The notes: generated from the sequence alone by a model not told the origin. 64,000 nucleotides of DNA from Acanthosoma haemorrhoidale (GCA_930367205.1 OV884009.1:96989189-97053188), one strand, 5' to 3'; counted from the stretch's first letter, positions 61,201 through 63,001 are shown. Made by a program: numbers and translations.

Positions 61201-63001
61201 GTTTTACCCGTTTTCGGTAAAACAAATGTAACAAATGTGTAATTACCTTGATATTAGAGAACTTGAAGGTGGTGTCAAGCGGTCGTGTGCTGAACTGCAA
61301 GAACAAGAATTGAGAGGAACATTGTTAGCAGAGGTGCAAGACAAGGTGAGAAAATTTCTTTCTCTATCTCCCCGGTGTGGCAGTTCTTATTATACACTAA
61401 CAGTCCAAATACTGGGGTATTGGATTTTTTGGTGGGTTCATATATATTGTAAAGATATTAGATCTTAATTAGTACCCTAAAGTGTTATATATTTTTTAGA
61501 TTCTTAAAGATGCTATTTTTGAAAATCTAACAGAAAATGATTTCAAAACTTCTCTTGGCCCAAAAGCGGTGGCTACAAGGCACTTGGATCGGTTAACAAG
61601 ACTACTTTGTCCAAAATTGGAAGTGTTTGTTATCTTTTCAAGTGTGAGCTGTGGAAGGGGAAATGCAGGCCAGACAAATTATGGCATGGCCAACTCCATT
61701 ATGGAAAGGATTTGTGAACAGAGGGTAGCTGATGGGTTGCCTGCTCTGGCCATTCAATGGGGTGCAGTTGGTGACGTTGGTCTAGTAGCCGAAATGATGG
61801 ATGAGCATAACGTTGAAGTAGTAATAGGTATAGTATCATTAGTATTCTATGTCAATATAATATTATCATATCAAGACATATATCAACTAAGCCTCTAACG
61901 TAATTTCACCCTATAATGTGTACTGGAGGGATGGATGTAATTTTTTATAGATGTACAAACGAGTGGTTATTTGCGCCTTGTGGTTTTGGTGTACGTAGAC
62001 CATTTGAGTTTACAGATGCTTAGCCAAATATTGGGGACCCCCAGGAGACTGGTAAGAGCCCGGAGGCACATCAGGTTCTTACCAGGGGGTGATTTGTCAG
62101 AATGTGAACTTGTGGGTTTGTGTAGGAGTATCATACACCTCTTATATTCTATTCCACATTATATAAATGTGCTGTGTGTACCGTTACTCACCAGGGTTTC
62201 ATACCCCTCACTTAAAATGGAGATACAAAATCCTACTTATTGTGAGCACTGAAAAGTCCCTTCTGCCCTTAACTTTTCAACTCTACAGAGCTTGTAAATA
62301 TAGCACTTAAGTATAGTAGTAAGATATTAGTATAGTTAACGGATCTGTAAATAGATTAAGGATACTAGCAAAAAAAAAAAAAAAAAAAAAACAAAGAAAA
62401 GCTAGTAAGGATTGTAGAAAGTAGATTTAAGGAAAAGATTTTATTTTATTTTGTTTTCTTTGGAAGTTTTGTGTTTATTTTGGAAAATAAAGAACGAAAA
62501 CAGTATTACTCAAGGTGCGCTGACCGGTGCAACAATCCCATTGCACCGGAATACGCGCACCACAGGCTACGTAACCCCATGAGCTCGCTTCACGGGCTCG
62601 TAGGGTAAGCCCGTTTGAGGCTCAGCCTCAGCAAGAACAAAAAAAAAAAAAAAAAAAAAAAAACTCTACAGAGCTGTATTATCGTTATTGTGCCCAGTTC
62701 GTTAGTTAAGGGTATTCTAAGTTTCTTTTATTAAATTTGTAGAAAAATTGATTCTATTGAAATTTAAACTTTGTGAGCTAGTTTCATGTATCGAGATAAT
62801 AATAAAAAAAATAGAAATTATTAACTTAAAATATCTATTTTCCAGGGGGCACCTTACTGCAAAGAATAATCTCCTGTTTGGCAGTTATGGATGAATTCCT
62901 GATGACCCATAAAGGAGTTGTATCAAGTATGATAGTTGCAGAAAAGAAATCAAGAAGTTCTTCTTCAGACAACATTTTAGATACGGTTGCCAATATACTT
63001 G
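4058..63001 (+). CDS. FASN: Animal-type fatty acid synthase (FASN-like), 26 exons, partial at both ends, acyltransferase core not found
   Basis: Type I fatty acid synthase builds long-chain fatty acids from acetyl- and malonyl-CoA in the cytosol. The joined exons read KS, linker, acyltransferase remnant, DH, pseudo-methyltransferase/structural KR, ER, KR and linker to ACP, which is the standard animal order. I see about 1,670 codons; full-length family members have roughly 2,300-2,500. Exons: 4058-4253, 11968-12120, 12374-12547, 22193-22393, 22470-22708, 23719-23949, 24136-24333, 24864-24998, 31388-31647, 36439-36700, 36784-36892, 36964-37215, 45120-45284, 45371-45514, 45606-45749, 45916-46112, 47521-47760, 47835-47940, 49980-50156, 51131-51310, 53163-53361, 53968-54148, 59660-59805, 59881-60128, 61500-61827, 62846-63001. 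No exon has a stop, and phases match everywhere except exon 12 to 13. The start codon and the ACP and thioesterase domains are outside the window. Which insect paralog this is cannot be told. Confidence 0.93.
4270..4545. repeat. Dispersed TAGTTGACCA motif, four copies
   Basis: AGTAGTTGACCA occurs at about 4278, 4470 and 4525 with an AGTAATTGACCA variant at about 4503; two copies share the longer gcactagtagttgacca. They lie next to the pogo-like ORF and may be subterminal transposase-binding repeats. No inverted partner was seen past 6060. Confidence 0.6.
4789..6030 (-). CDS. Pogo/Tigger-like transposase C-terminal half, intact 413-codon ORF
   Basis: The ORF begins [20 protein letters not shown], the motif that closes the DDE domain of pogo/Tigger (CENP-B-like) transposases; in-frame upstream codons (YITRENI) extend the match until a stop near 6070. 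An acidic Ser-rich middle and a long Lys/Glu coiled coil ([20 protein letters not shown]) follow. The C-terminal module [17 protein letters not shown]... [15 protein letters not shown] is seen in related transposon proteins. The DDE catalytic core is missing, so it cannot transpose by itself. It lies antisense in the first intron of the synthase. Confidence 0.75.
   Translation of the reverse strand: MKKCGLYPWNPQAIEVPGQGLSKKHDEYDSTDMKIRHLKRGLHFLNTMIEREKLNVFEASSETWCGDPLDTSLFKLWKKTKMDLEELSAETETRDIGNNISPNISQFPADKGNNDASVTDMELIYDLPEAGFCDVEKNVSTSMLPSDVASEFVVDGSYINESPVPDMDNIFEDLTQAKASTSHHDGSHGEHSQNHGNIEGTSQGILSPFKRHFFFPAMQENKKRKIGKERMPTIVSGNLCQKYFEIKKKKKEELERLKTERALKRQIKKEENERMIQNKAQRLKNKKIKRVSNIASDSSDSSVEVSSGESALSEPSENETSTNLSRKPVLKEINEYVIFEYDGQYFPGKIIDVAEATATISSMIKCGRLWKWPERPDVLEYQWKSVQSHINEPKKTSKTRNVYSIPELDFLWN
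6305..7242 (-). mobile_element. Solo LTR, 938 bp, with perfect 5-bp target duplication
   Basis: The element runs (minus strand) from TGTCGGGTC to CGCTACA and is flanked on both sides by TGGAG (6300-6304 and 7243-7247). This fixes the ends of an LTR family found at least six more times in the window. No internal region is present, so it arose by LTR-LTR recombination. Confidence 0.9.
7404..7475 (-). mobile_element. Small LINE-A ORF1 zinc-knuckle scrap
   Basis: Sequence such as cacatacagcagaggacatt and gcctcttgcatagctcgctt matches the ORF1 zinc-knuckle stretch of LINE-A at 18945-19027. Only about 70 bp are left. Confidence 0.55.
7495..9855 (-). mobile_element. LINE-B non-LTR retrotransposon, degenerate endonuclease and reverse transcriptase
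   Basis: Minus-strand frames give the end of an AP endonuclease ([30 protein letters not shown]) at 9244-9855, and a reverse transcriptase at 8021-8812 with the [17 protein letters not shown] and [17 protein letters not shown] motifs. The catalytic box reads [10 protein letters not shown], so the second Asp of the usual DD pair is lost. C-terminal pieces lie at 7673-8072. The 5' end is cut at about 9855 by gypsy sequence. Confidence 0.82.
9858..10460 (+). pseudogene. Ty3/gypsy integrase fragment, frameshifted
   Basis: The frame reads [39 protein letters not shown] and [10 protein letters not shown], then stops at 10081-10095 where the second catalytic Asp would be. The core resumes in another frame as [34 protein letters not shown]. 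It is a dead integrase core with no other pol domains attached. Confidence 0.85.
10759..11115 (-). mobile_element. Partial copy of the 938-bp LTR family
   Basis: It starts TGTAGCAACTGCTAACTACA and follows 6305-6660 closely, including aaatgtaaataacattacct and acccgggtcaggtatccgtg. It breaks off near 11115, so only about the last third of the LTR (in its own orientation) remains. Confidence 0.85.
11116..11967. other. Intronic stretch with no recognised gene or element
   Basis: Rest of FASN intron 1. It holds A-rich runs and a moderately GC-rich piece (11510-11720) with no long ORF and no match to the other repeats I identified. Confidence 0.5.
11968..12120 (+). CDS. FASN: FASN exon 2: ketosynthase
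   Basis: The exon lies between tttcag and TCAG|gtgtga, phase 1 in and out. It reads [20 protein letters not shown] and then the [14 protein letters not shown] stretch, matching the KS region before the active-site loop. It is separated from exon 1 by a 7.7-kb intron full of mobile elements. Confidence 0.95.
12374..12547 (+). CDS. FASN: FASN exon 3: ketosynthase
   Basis: The acceptor is gttgcag and the donor GATG|gtaacc, phase 1. It encodes [20 protein letters not shown] and ends at [10 protein letters not shown], the strand leading into the nucleophile elbow. Frame and family match are unbroken. Confidence 0.95.
12930..13560. repeat. LTR/UTR-like segment with cggGATGTTTACATCccg palindrome
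   Basis: It contains ttcgggatgtttacatcccg followed by a block ending ccagtttacgcacacctcct. The palindrome recurs at 57585 and the downstream block at about 40068 (ccagtttacgaacacccatt). Together these look like copies of one LTR family, possibly that of the env-bearing gypsy relative at 57660-58560. Ends are not resolved. Confidence 0.5.
13600..14760 (-). mobile_element. Ty3/gypsy H2C2 zinc finger and integrase, minus strand
   Basis: The frame at 13913-14479 reads [31 protein letters not shown] and [20 protein letters not shown], an integrase core with a first-Asp strand, second Asp and Glu. Upstream on the same strand the broken frame keeps HHCC pieces ([30 protein letters not shown]). It faces away from the gypsy element that starts at about 14770. 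Confidence 0.8.
14770..17352 (+). mobile_element. Ty3/gypsy gag knuckle, protease, reverse transcriptase and RNase H, decayed
   Basis: Domains in order: a CCHC knuckle ([14 protein letters not shown], 14797-14840), an aspartic protease ([15 protein letters not shown], about 15105), a reverse transcriptase from 15509 ([20 protein letters not shown]; the YMDDLLVF box near 16085 is intact) and RNase H ([20 protein letters not shown], 16525-16755). Stops at 15914 and 16053 and later frameshifts kill it. A trailing segment ([20 protein letters not shown]) reaches 17352, where LINE-A sequence begins. Confidence 0.85.
17355..19085 (-). mobile_element. LINE-A copy: ORF1 end, endonuclease, start of RT; 3'-truncated
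   Basis: The minus strand gives ORF1 zinc-knuckle traces (18940-19085), an endonuclease frame ([44 protein letters not shown]; 18133-18645) and the RT lead-in (17343-17903). It is cut at 17355 just where gypsy sequence ends. The 3' half and tail are absent, which is not how LINEs normally truncate. Confidence 0.85.
19150..19860 (+). pseudogene. LTR-retrotransposon gag, frameshifted
   Basis: Reading from 19188: a stop at 19273, then [40 protein letters not shown] and [11 protein letters not shown], a capsid-like gag. The frame shifts near 19665 and continues as [19 protein letters not shown]. It ends inside what looks like a zinc knuckle (CNNCEQ) and runs directly into the repeats that lead to the LTR at 19987. 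Confidence 0.78.
19872..19986 (+). repeat. Short tandem repeats built on the LTR start TGTCGG
   Basis: TGTCGGGAAAGGTTGAACAA, then TGTCGGAGGTCAACAAT, ATTCGGAAAAGGTGAACAAT and TGTCGGAGGTCAACATT make two roughly 38-bp periods, with an older, more diverged unit before them. They abut the LTR start at 19987, which also begins TGTCGGG. Confidence 0.75.
19987..20924 (+). mobile_element. 938-bp LTR, plus strand, next to truncated gag
   Basis: It runs TGTCGGGGGGCG to CTTCGCTACA, the same length as the solo LTR at 6305-7242. The flanks acatt and aaagg do not match, as expected for a 3' LTR attached to internal sequence. An inner 77-bp tandem duplication starts at 20376 and 20453 (agcctaccagggc). Confidence 0.82.
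21110..21480 (-). mobile_element. Diverged fragment related to the 938-bp LTR family
   Basis: Stretches such as gtcagaccccacactttccc, actccacatgcacacac and ctgaaactagctcctccttg resemble 6795-6860 of the solo LTR on the same strand. No termini are visible. Confidence 0.5.
22193..22393 (+). CDS. FASN: FASN exon 4: ketosynthase catalytic cysteine
   Basis: The exon begins [19 protein letters not shown]. The Cys codon at 22219-22221 is the expected KS nucleophile that holds the growing acyl chain. The exon continues through [20 protein letters not shown] to a phase-1 donor (GAAG|gtaatt). It is separated from exon 3 by 9.6 kb of nested mobile elements. Confidence 0.96.
22470..22708 (+). CDS. FASN: FASN exon 5: ketosynthase, first catalytic histidine
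   Basis: The short 76-bp intron before it has an attcgcag acceptor. The exon reads [18 protein letters not shown] and ends VEAHGTGTK. The His codon at 22691-22693 is the first of the two catalytic His residues needed for decarboxylative condensation. The donor AAG|gtaatg is in phase 0. Confidence 0.96.
22709..23718. other. FASN intron 5, no element recognised
   Basis: A 1-kb AT-rich intron without long ORFs. It contains an 11-G run at 22840-22850. It is one of the few large introns here without a recognisable mobile element. Confidence 0.6.
23719..23949 (+). CDS. FASN: FASN exon 6: ketosynthase, second catalytic histidine
   Basis: The exon starts [16 protein letters not shown] and carries [16 protein letters not shown]. 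The His codon at 23815-23817 and the preceding Lys complete the KS active site. The donor GAG|gtagga is in phase 0. With exons 4 and 5 this shows the condensing domain keeps every catalytic residue. Confidence 0.96.
24136..24333 (+). CDS. FASN: FASN exon 7: end of ketosynthase
   Basis: The exon reads [19 protein letters not shown], then [16 protein letters not shown], the closing KS motif, and continues into the KS-acyltransferase linker ([17 protein letters not shown]). The donor is TTT|gtaagt, phase 0. Confidence 0.95.
24600..24805 (+). repeat. Three tandem imperfect 69-bp repeats in FASN intron 7
   Basis: The core catgctgcaacagttatt recurs as atatgctgcaacagttatt and catgcagcaacagctatttt, with starts near 24617, 24686 and 24755, a period of 69 bp. 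All three units carry an ..HAATVI..-like frame (69 is 23 codons), but the frame has stops. Confidence 0.75.
24864..24998 (+). CDS. FASN: FASN exon 8: KS-to-acyltransferase linker
   Basis: After a gtttttcag acceptor the exon encodes [20 protein letters not shown] and YTILTKDKS, the linker that normally precedes the malonyl/acetyl transferase. I place the donor at GAG|gtctgt, which is weak but is the last GT before the frame hits a stop at 25018. Phase is 0. No acyltransferase catalytic exon follows it in the window. Confidence 0.85.
25081..25291 (-). mobile_element. Copia-type LTR (3' LTR of the copia element)
   Basis: On the minus strand a purine tract (aattaaggaggag) just after the pol stop is followed by TGTTGGATATTAATT..., ending ...TTTGTTTACA. 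This gives an LTR of about 211 bp with TG...CA ends. The inner boundary is firm; the outer end at 25081 is inferred from the terminal TG/CA only. Confidence 0.65.
25295..29100 (-). mobile_element. Ty1/copia retrotransposon, gag-pol, frame-broken and 5'-truncated
   Basis: Minus-strand domains in order: gag (28367-29100) with knuckles [14 protein letters not shown] and [14 protein letters not shown]; protease traces; integrase (27298-28026: [36 protein letters not shown]); reverse transcriptase (26144-27223: [33 protein letters not shown]); RNase H (25295-26017: [20 protein letters not shown]). Breaks lie near 28030, 27260 and 26080. The gag N-terminus and 5' LTR are missing at about 29100, where BEL sequence begins. 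Confidence 0.92.
29100..30589 (+). mobile_element. BEL/Pao retrotransposon: integrase region, 5'-truncated
   Basis: The plus strand reads [40 protein letters not shown], then the HHCC region ([18 protein letters not shown]... CNRCFTC). After a frame break the core DYAGHFFV and FVSSARLRG follow, then [20 protein letters not shown] and the C-terminal domain ([29 protein letters not shown]) of BEL/Pao pol. Frameshifts fall between 29620 and 29940. Protease, RT and RNase H are missing, cut at about 29100. Confidence 0.88.
30590..31300 (+). mobile_element. BEL/Pao 3' tail and probable 3' LTR
   Basis: After the pol stop a purine-rich stretch (gtgagacttcagggtgggcg) at about 30680 could prime plus-strand synthesis. 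The C/T-rich sequence to about 31300 has no ORF and is probably the LTR. LTR ends cannot be set without a second copy. Confidence 0.45.
31388..31647 (+). CDS. FASN: FASN exon 9: diverged remnant of the acyltransferase C-terminus
   Basis: A ttttcag acceptor opens an 86-codon exon. It reads [13 protein letters not shown], then [20 protein letters not shown] and SSFLVTIGR, and joins in frame to [15 protein letters not shown] in exon 10. The layout (KWL.SS, a hydrophobic strand, then F..T.GRLY.AG) fits the end of the animal acyltransferase domain, but the body is much less conserved than the other exons. The donor appears to be the rare GC type, GGAAG|gcaaat, in phase 2. The assignment rests on position, frame and the conserved edges. 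Confidence 0.7.
31648..32180. other. AT-rich intron segment, nothing recognised
   Basis: First part of FASN intron 9, before the LINE-A 3' end. No ORF, repeat or RNA gene is visible. Confidence 0.55.
32180..35680 (-). mobile_element. LINE-A, the longest copy (ORF1 end, ORF2, 3' UTR)
   Basis: Minus strand from 35680: ORF1 end with a zinc-knuckle region and a Ser/Pro/Gln-rich tail (35176-35670); ORF2 endonuclease (34008-35162: [49 protein letters not shown]); RT fingers and palm (33290-34000: [20 protein letters not shown]); RT C-terminus (32519-33206). The catalytic box reads FAHATAVL where FADDTAVL is expected, so both Asp are lost. The 3' UTR runs to about 32180. It is a Jockey-clade non-LTR element, now dead. 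Confidence 0.88.
34008..35162 (-). CDS. LINE-A ORF2 N-terminal part: AP endonuclease and RT lead-in
   Basis: A 384-codon open frame. The endonuclease nicks target DNA for target-primed insertion; [21 protein letters not shown] and SSDHSPL are its metal-binding and catalytic boxes and all look intact. A basic linker ([20 protein letters not shown]) leads into the reverse transcriptase, broken off by a frameshift near 34010. It is antisense to FASN in intron 9. Confidence 0.85.
   Translation of the reverse strand: MDPSDYLSILLWNANGVRTHTNELTALLHDKNIDVALITETRLTSKRPFTILQYQTYRTDHPDGTAHAGTAVIVHNSISYHIVPLVSHDFLHSTAVSITTFTFPLTLASAYCPPNKSISYSQFISFLDSIGHRFRVGGDFNAKHQHWGSRSTNTRGRALLSALTRKHCSTITPDTATYWPSNPNRNPDLLDFFFYKSLGTLNYSLTRFHDLSSDHSPLLLTISLRPIYKLPPPSFIRGPVDWDHFRQLLAESVNLKLSLKISQDLYDAVHFFTTLVQRSAWEASSPHRHPKIHNNNRLPQHLKYLIQSKRRSRTVWQRSRHPVDRRTYNQYYRLVKRRLAYFRSDSFNNYLSSLSTRDNSLWNVTKKILEYQPVSQPLRRDDGS
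35690..36062 (-). repeat. Unclassified coding-like repeat, copy 1
   Basis: The minus strand shares ttgatgatgaaacatgc..., a poly-A tract and ggtcaaggtctct with 38690-38970. One frame reads [30 protein letters not shown], a basic Ser/Pro-rich protein piece with stops. A separate 95-codon frame (35736-36023) is open but is probably out of frame with the ancestral protein. Family unknown. Confidence 0.6.
36439..36700 (+). CDS. FASN: FASN exon 10: dehydratase N-terminus with catalytic His
   Basis: The exon encodes [20 protein letters not shown] and [17 protein letters not shown]. The His at 36656-36658 in HxxxGxxxxP is the dehydratase active-site His that removes water from beta-hydroxyacyl chains. 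The donor CTG|gtcaga is weak but is fixed by the in-frame match to exon 11 ([11 protein letters not shown]). Confidence 0.94.
36784..36892 (+). CDS. FASN: FASN exon 11: dehydratase
   Basis: A short exon after an 83-bp intron. It reads [20 protein letters not shown] and [16 protein letters not shown]. The donor GACG|gtaaga is in phase 1. This is the middle of the first hot-dog fold. Confidence 0.93.
36964..37215 (+). CDS. FASN: FASN exon 12: dehydratase, last visible part
   Basis: The exon encodes [20 protein letters not shown] and [20 protein letters not shown], and ends NVEG with donor GAAG|gtaaca in phase 1. The next family segment, which carries the acidic catalytic residue of the second hot-dog fold and a linker, is not seen. 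Reading through the donor reaches a stop at 37321. Confidence 0.93.
37216..37780. other. Start of FASN intron 12, no element recognised
   Basis: AT-rich, with no ORF resembling the expected dehydratase C-terminal exon in any forward frame. Confidence 0.55.
37780..38010. repeat. Single terminal-repeat-like end related to the long-TIR transposon
   Basis: tcacaatttcctttgagaaa and cagtcgtttgggagatatag align with aaatttcctttaaaaatg and caatgatttaggagatagtg in the left TIR at 40610-40670. It also holds a 10-G run at 37789-37798. A matching partner was not located nearby. Confidence 0.5.
38690..38975 (+). repeat. Unclassified coding-like repeat, copy 2 (inverted relative to copy 1)
   Basis: It matches the reverse complement of 35700-36060 over attttaaaatactaaaaa, gatgatgaaacatgcattta and cgttcaaggtctcttgaac. 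The frame gives [41 protein letters not shown] sequence begins immediately after it. Confidence 0.6.
38985..39870 (+). mobile_element. LINE-A copy, RT C-terminal half, 5'-truncated
   Basis: The plus strand reads [12 protein letters not shown], then [12 protein letters not shown] with the two catalytic Asp kept, then [10 protein letters not shown] and the C-terminal region ([14 protein letters not shown]). Many stops interrupt it. 5' truncation is normal for a LINE insertion. Confidence 0.8.
39880..40200. repeat. LTR-like segment, second copy of the palindrome-bearing family
   Basis: gttacaagactgctttattt and tttggggatcaaggctggg, followed by ccagtttacgaacacccatt, parallel 57520-57660 and 12950-13060. 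The GGGATGT...ACATCCC hairpin itself is degraded here. Confidence 0.5.
40941..41141 (-). pseudogene. Cys-rich C-terminal fragment, transposon-associated
   Basis: The frame reads [32 protein letters not shown]. The C.C...GFPCSPVC pattern resembles Cys-rich tails on some insect transposon proteins. It lies inside the long-TIR element and is probably the end of its lost transposase. Confidence 0.5.
41590..41900 (+). pseudogene. Mariner transposase C-terminal fragment
   Basis: [35 protein letters not shown] is the mariner C-terminal signature (YSPDLAPCDFFLFP...), containing the last catalytic Asp. A broken copy of the preceding motif ([10 protein letters not shown]) lies just upstream in another frame. 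The catalytic N-terminus is gone. Confidence 0.85.
42790..44075 (+). mobile_element. LINE-A copy with an opposed 3' UTR piece at its left edge
   Basis: From about 42980 the plus strand reads [20 protein letters not shown], then LLPNV and [20 protein letters not shown], with many stops, then the 3' UTR (43850-44075: cttcccaagactccgtttcc... aatttattacaataaag). At 42790-42975 a 3'-UTR-like stretch lies on the opposite strand, so two copies meet here. Confidence 0.78.
44076..45119. other. End of FASN intron 12, nothing recognised
   Basis: AT-rich. A short LINE-A 3'-UTR-like scrap lies near 44405-44470 (cattgtaattttatcacaat). I searched this stretch for the missing exon between exons 12 and 13 and did not find it. 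Confidence 0.5.
45120..45284 (+). CDS. FASN: FASN exon 13: pseudo-methyltransferase region
   Basis: After a tacctatag acceptor the exon reads [20 protein letters not shown] and [17 protein letters not shown]. This is the central non-catalytic region of animal FASN. It starts in phase 0, whereas exon 12 ends in phase 1, so the two cannot be joined directly. Confidence 0.9.
45371..45514 (+). CDS. FASN: FASN exon 14: pseudo-methyltransferase region
   Basis: The exon encodes [20 protein letters not shown] and [18 protein letters not shown]. It lies between a ctttcag acceptor and a TTA|gtatgt donor, phase 0 at both ends. It is one of four tightly spaced exons (45120-46112) not disrupted by transposons. 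Confidence 0.92.
45606..45749 (+). CDS. FASN: FASN exon 15: pseudo-methyltransferase region
   Basis: The exon reads [20 protein letters not shown] and ends SGRLMLLRK. Phase is 0 at both ends, with a tttccag acceptor and AAG|gtaacc donor. It matches the conserved stretch before the structural ketoreductase subdomain. Confidence 0.92.
45916..46112 (+). CDS. FASN: FASN exon 16: structural (pseudo) ketoreductase region
   Basis: The exon encodes [20 protein letters not shown] and [19 protein letters not shown]. The weak donor CCAG|gttggt ends in phase 2 and joins in frame to exon 17 ([12 protein letters not shown]). Confidence 0.92.
46113..46870. other. Start of FASN intron 16, no element recognised
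   Basis: AT-rich intron sequence without ORFs or clear repeats, ending at the LINE-A 3' end. Confidence 0.55.
46870..47435 (-). mobile_element. LINE-A copy, 3' end only
   Basis: The minus strand reads [40 protein letters not shown], the extreme RT C-terminus, then the 3' UTR (tccgcttcctctttcgaatg... ) toward 46870. It is 5'-truncated at about 47435, 85 bp before exon 17. Confidence 0.82.
47521..47760 (+). CDS. FASN: FASN exon 17: structural KR to enoyl reductase
   Basis: The exon reads [32 protein letters not shown] and [14 protein letters not shown], which enters the enoyl reductase domain. It is phase 2 in and out, with a gtttcag acceptor and TTCAA|gtaatt donor. A LINE-A fragment ends about 85 bp upstream. 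Confidence 0.92.
47835..47940 (+). CDS. FASN: FASN exon 18: enoyl reductase
   Basis: A short exon after a 74-bp intron. It encodes [35 protein letters not shown], the start of the medium-chain dehydrogenase fold that reduces the trans-enoyl chain. The donor CAG|gtaatt is in phase 0. Confidence 0.95.
48056..48910 (+). mobile_element. Solo LTR of the 938-bp family, 855 bp
   Basis: It runs CGTCGGGTCGTCACGAGG to GGTCACTACA and is flanked by accac (48051-48055) and acaac (48911-48915), a 4-of-5 target duplication. It lies in the enoyl-reductase intron before exon 19. Confidence 0.83.
48911..49979. other. Intron remainder before FASN exon 19
   Basis: No ORF or known element. At about 49735 ggtcccgtgtttgaatccctgcc resembles a tRNA B box, but no paired A box or tail makes a SINE. 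Confidence 0.5.
49980..50156 (+). CDS. FASN: FASN exon 19: enoyl reductase
   Basis: The exon reads [20 protein letters not shown] and [20 protein letters not shown], conserved enoyl reductase sequence. It is phase 0 at both ends, with a ttttccag acceptor and ACT|gtgagc donor. A solo LTR lies in the intron before it. Confidence 0.95.
50157..51130. other. FASN intron 19, nothing recognised
   Basis: AT-rich with several homopolymer runs. No ORF, repeat family or RNA gene is seen. Confidence 0.55.
51131..51310 (+). CDS. FASN: FASN exon 20: enoyl reductase NADPH-binding loop
   Basis: The exon encodes [20 protein letters not shown] and [12 protein letters not shown]. The SGTGGVG loop is the nucleotide-binding motif of the enoyl reductase. 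Phase is 0, ending at CCGGAG|gtaaaa. Confidence 0.96.
51715..53133 (+). mobile_element. Tc1-like DNA transposon, 1.4 kb, transposase broken
   Basis: Inverted ends CACTGACAGGCAAAAA and ttttttgcctgtcagtg enclose the element, with TA on the left (51713-51714) and CA on the right where the TA duplication decayed. The transposase has a helix-turn-helix start ([20 protein letters not shown]), then [20 protein letters not shown] for the first Asp and [17 protein letters not shown] for the last acidic residue. The segment that should hold the middle Asp reads MHVHMSLA, and frames break near 52430 and 52743. It is inactive. Confidence 0.9.
53163..53361 (+). CDS. FASN: FASN exon 21: enoyl reductase
   Basis: The exon reads [39 protein letters not shown] and [15 protein letters not shown]. 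The acceptor attatacag lies only 29 bp after the right terminal repeat of a Tc1-like element, so the insertion stopped just short of the splice site. It ends in phase 1. Confidence 0.95.
53968..54148 (+). CDS. FASN: FASN exon 22: enoyl reductase C-terminus
   Basis: The exon encodes [20 protein letters not shown] and [20 protein letters not shown], and ends FR in phase 2 at TTTTAG|gtaaaa. Splicing to exon 23 restores [15 protein letters not shown], a conserved family motif. Confidence 0.95.
54459..55445 (+). mobile_element. Outer LTR of the 938-bp family, split by an inner LTR
   Basis: TGTCGGGTCGTCACGAGGGG starts the copy; it follows 48056-48330 until 54725, is interrupted, then resumes at 55319 (tgtaaaccggagagaggcat) and continues to about 55445. 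The 3' end is missing where gypsy-associated sequence begins. Confidence 0.8.
54726..55313 (-). mobile_element. Inner LTR nested inside the outer LTR
   Basis: On the minus strand it runs TGTCGGGAAATGTCACTAGG to CGCCACA. Flanks gcgag (54721-54725) and gctag (55314-55318) give a 4-of-5 target duplication. At 588 bp it is shorter than the 938-bp form and may be a distinct subfamily. Confidence 0.78.
55600..57430 (-). mobile_element. Ty3/gypsy element: RNase H, integrase and C-terminal tail; 5'-truncated
   Basis: Minus strand from 57332: RNase H ([36 protein letters not shown]), a spacer, integrase (56025-56705: [58 protein letters not shown]) and a chromatin-binding-like region with a tail (55669-56067). 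There is a frame change near 56050 and a break near 56760. RT and earlier domains are gone beyond 57430. Confidence 0.88.
57440..57660. repeat. LTR-like segment with GGGATGTTTACATCCC palindrome
   Basis: attcgggatgtttacatcccgat is a near-perfect hairpin followed by gaggattaggctggctacct. The layout parallels 12945-13060 and 39960-40100. It sits directly 3' (minus strand) of the env fragment and may be its LTR. Confidence 0.55.
57660..58560 (-). pseudogene. Env-like fragment of an insect endogenous retrovirus (gypsy/errantivirus type)
   Basis: On the minus strand near 57800-57900 the frame has an Arg-rich furin-like site (RGQRR) followed by [11 protein letters not shown], which resembles the fusion-peptide start of errantivirus envelope proteins. 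An in-frame stop comes directly after it. The transmembrane part that should follow is missing, and the region before it is broken by stops. It is a relic and not an expressed envelope. Confidence 0.65.
58575..58850 (+). mobile_element. LINE-A 3' UTR and tail only
   Basis: cagcctccactggctagtat, cccgcttcctcc-like and ttgcctaataaaaggcagat match the 3' UTR of the long copy (32200-32440, reversed), ending in a short A tract. It inserted into an LTR of the 938-bp family, the rest of which follows. Confidence 0.82.
58858..59382 (+). mobile_element. 5'-truncated LTR of the 938-bp family
   Basis: It starts inside the LTR (tttagcgagacgaaggcag, compare 48443) and ends GTGGTCGCTACA at the usual terminus. 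Its 5' part is cut at the LINE-A tail. Confidence 0.85.
59660..59805 (+). CDS. FASN: FASN exon 23: ER-to-KR junction
   Basis: The exon reads [16 protein letters not shown] and [17 protein letters not shown]. Its end joins to GLGGFG in exon 24 to make the ketoreductase nucleotide-binding loop. It is separated from exon 22 by a 5.5-kb intron of LTR and gypsy elements. Confidence 0.94.
59881..60128 (+). CDS. FASN: FASN exon 24: ketoreductase, NADPH-binding loop
   Basis: The exon reads [33 protein letters not shown] and [12 protein letters not shown]. The GGLGGFG loop is the KR Rossmann motif. The donor GTA|gtatgt is in phase 0 and joins cleanly to exon 25 ([14 protein letters not shown]). Confidence 0.96.
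60305..60621 (-). mobile_element. Candidate SINE, 317 bp, with 12-bp target duplication
   Basis: caattatataaa occurs at 60293-60304 and 60622-60633, bracketing a block richer in GC than the intron. On the minus strand gtgttgattcgactccggc resembles a tRNA B box (GATTCGACTCC). No other copy is seen in the window. Confidence 0.6.
60634..61499. other. Rest of FASN intron 24, no element recognised
   Basis: AT-rich. A short spliceable-looking open stretch at 61205-61347 ([17 protein letters not shown]|gtgaga) is not FASN sequence, and the exon 24-25 join does not need it. Confidence 0.5.
61500..61827 (+). CDS. FASN: FASN exon 25: ketoreductase catalytic residues
   Basis: The largest exon. It encodes [20 protein letters not shown] then [13 protein letters not shown], which carry the catalytic Ser and Tyr of the short-chain-dehydrogenase-type ketoreductase, and [18 protein letters not shown]. 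It ends in phase 1 at ATAG|gtatag. Confidence 0.97.
61828..62279. other. FASN intron 25, left part
   Basis: No gene or known repeat. A GC-richer patch at 62030-62100 (ggggacccccaggagactgg) has no ORF match. Confidence 0.5.
62293..62662 (+). mobile_element. Retroposon, 370 bp, poly-A tailed, 13-bp target duplication
   Basis: actctacagagct flanks the insert (62280-62292 and 62663-62675), and a 23-24-A tail ends it. An aataaag polyadenylation-like signal lies at about 62485. Stem-loop arms follow (gaccggtgcaa/ttgcaccgg, gagctcgcttcacgggctc). A second long A run sits inside at about 62370. It looks like a LINE 3' end or SINE inserted by target-primed reverse transcription. Confidence 0.8.
62846..63001 (+). 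CDS. FASN: FASN exon 26: KR-to-ACP linker
   Basis: After a ttttccag acceptor the exon reads [20 protein letters not shown] and [14 protein letters not shown], the linker before the acyl carrier protein. It ends in phase 1 (CTTG|gtaata). The exon with the phosphopantetheine Ser should follow beyond the right edge; nothing in 63002-64000 matches it. Confidence 0.94.

Noticed and set aside
61205..61347. Open stretch with AG acceptor and gtgaga donor between FASN exons 24 and 25
   Set aside because: The protein it would add is not FASN-like, and exons 24 and 25 already join in phase with a conserved sequence across the junction.
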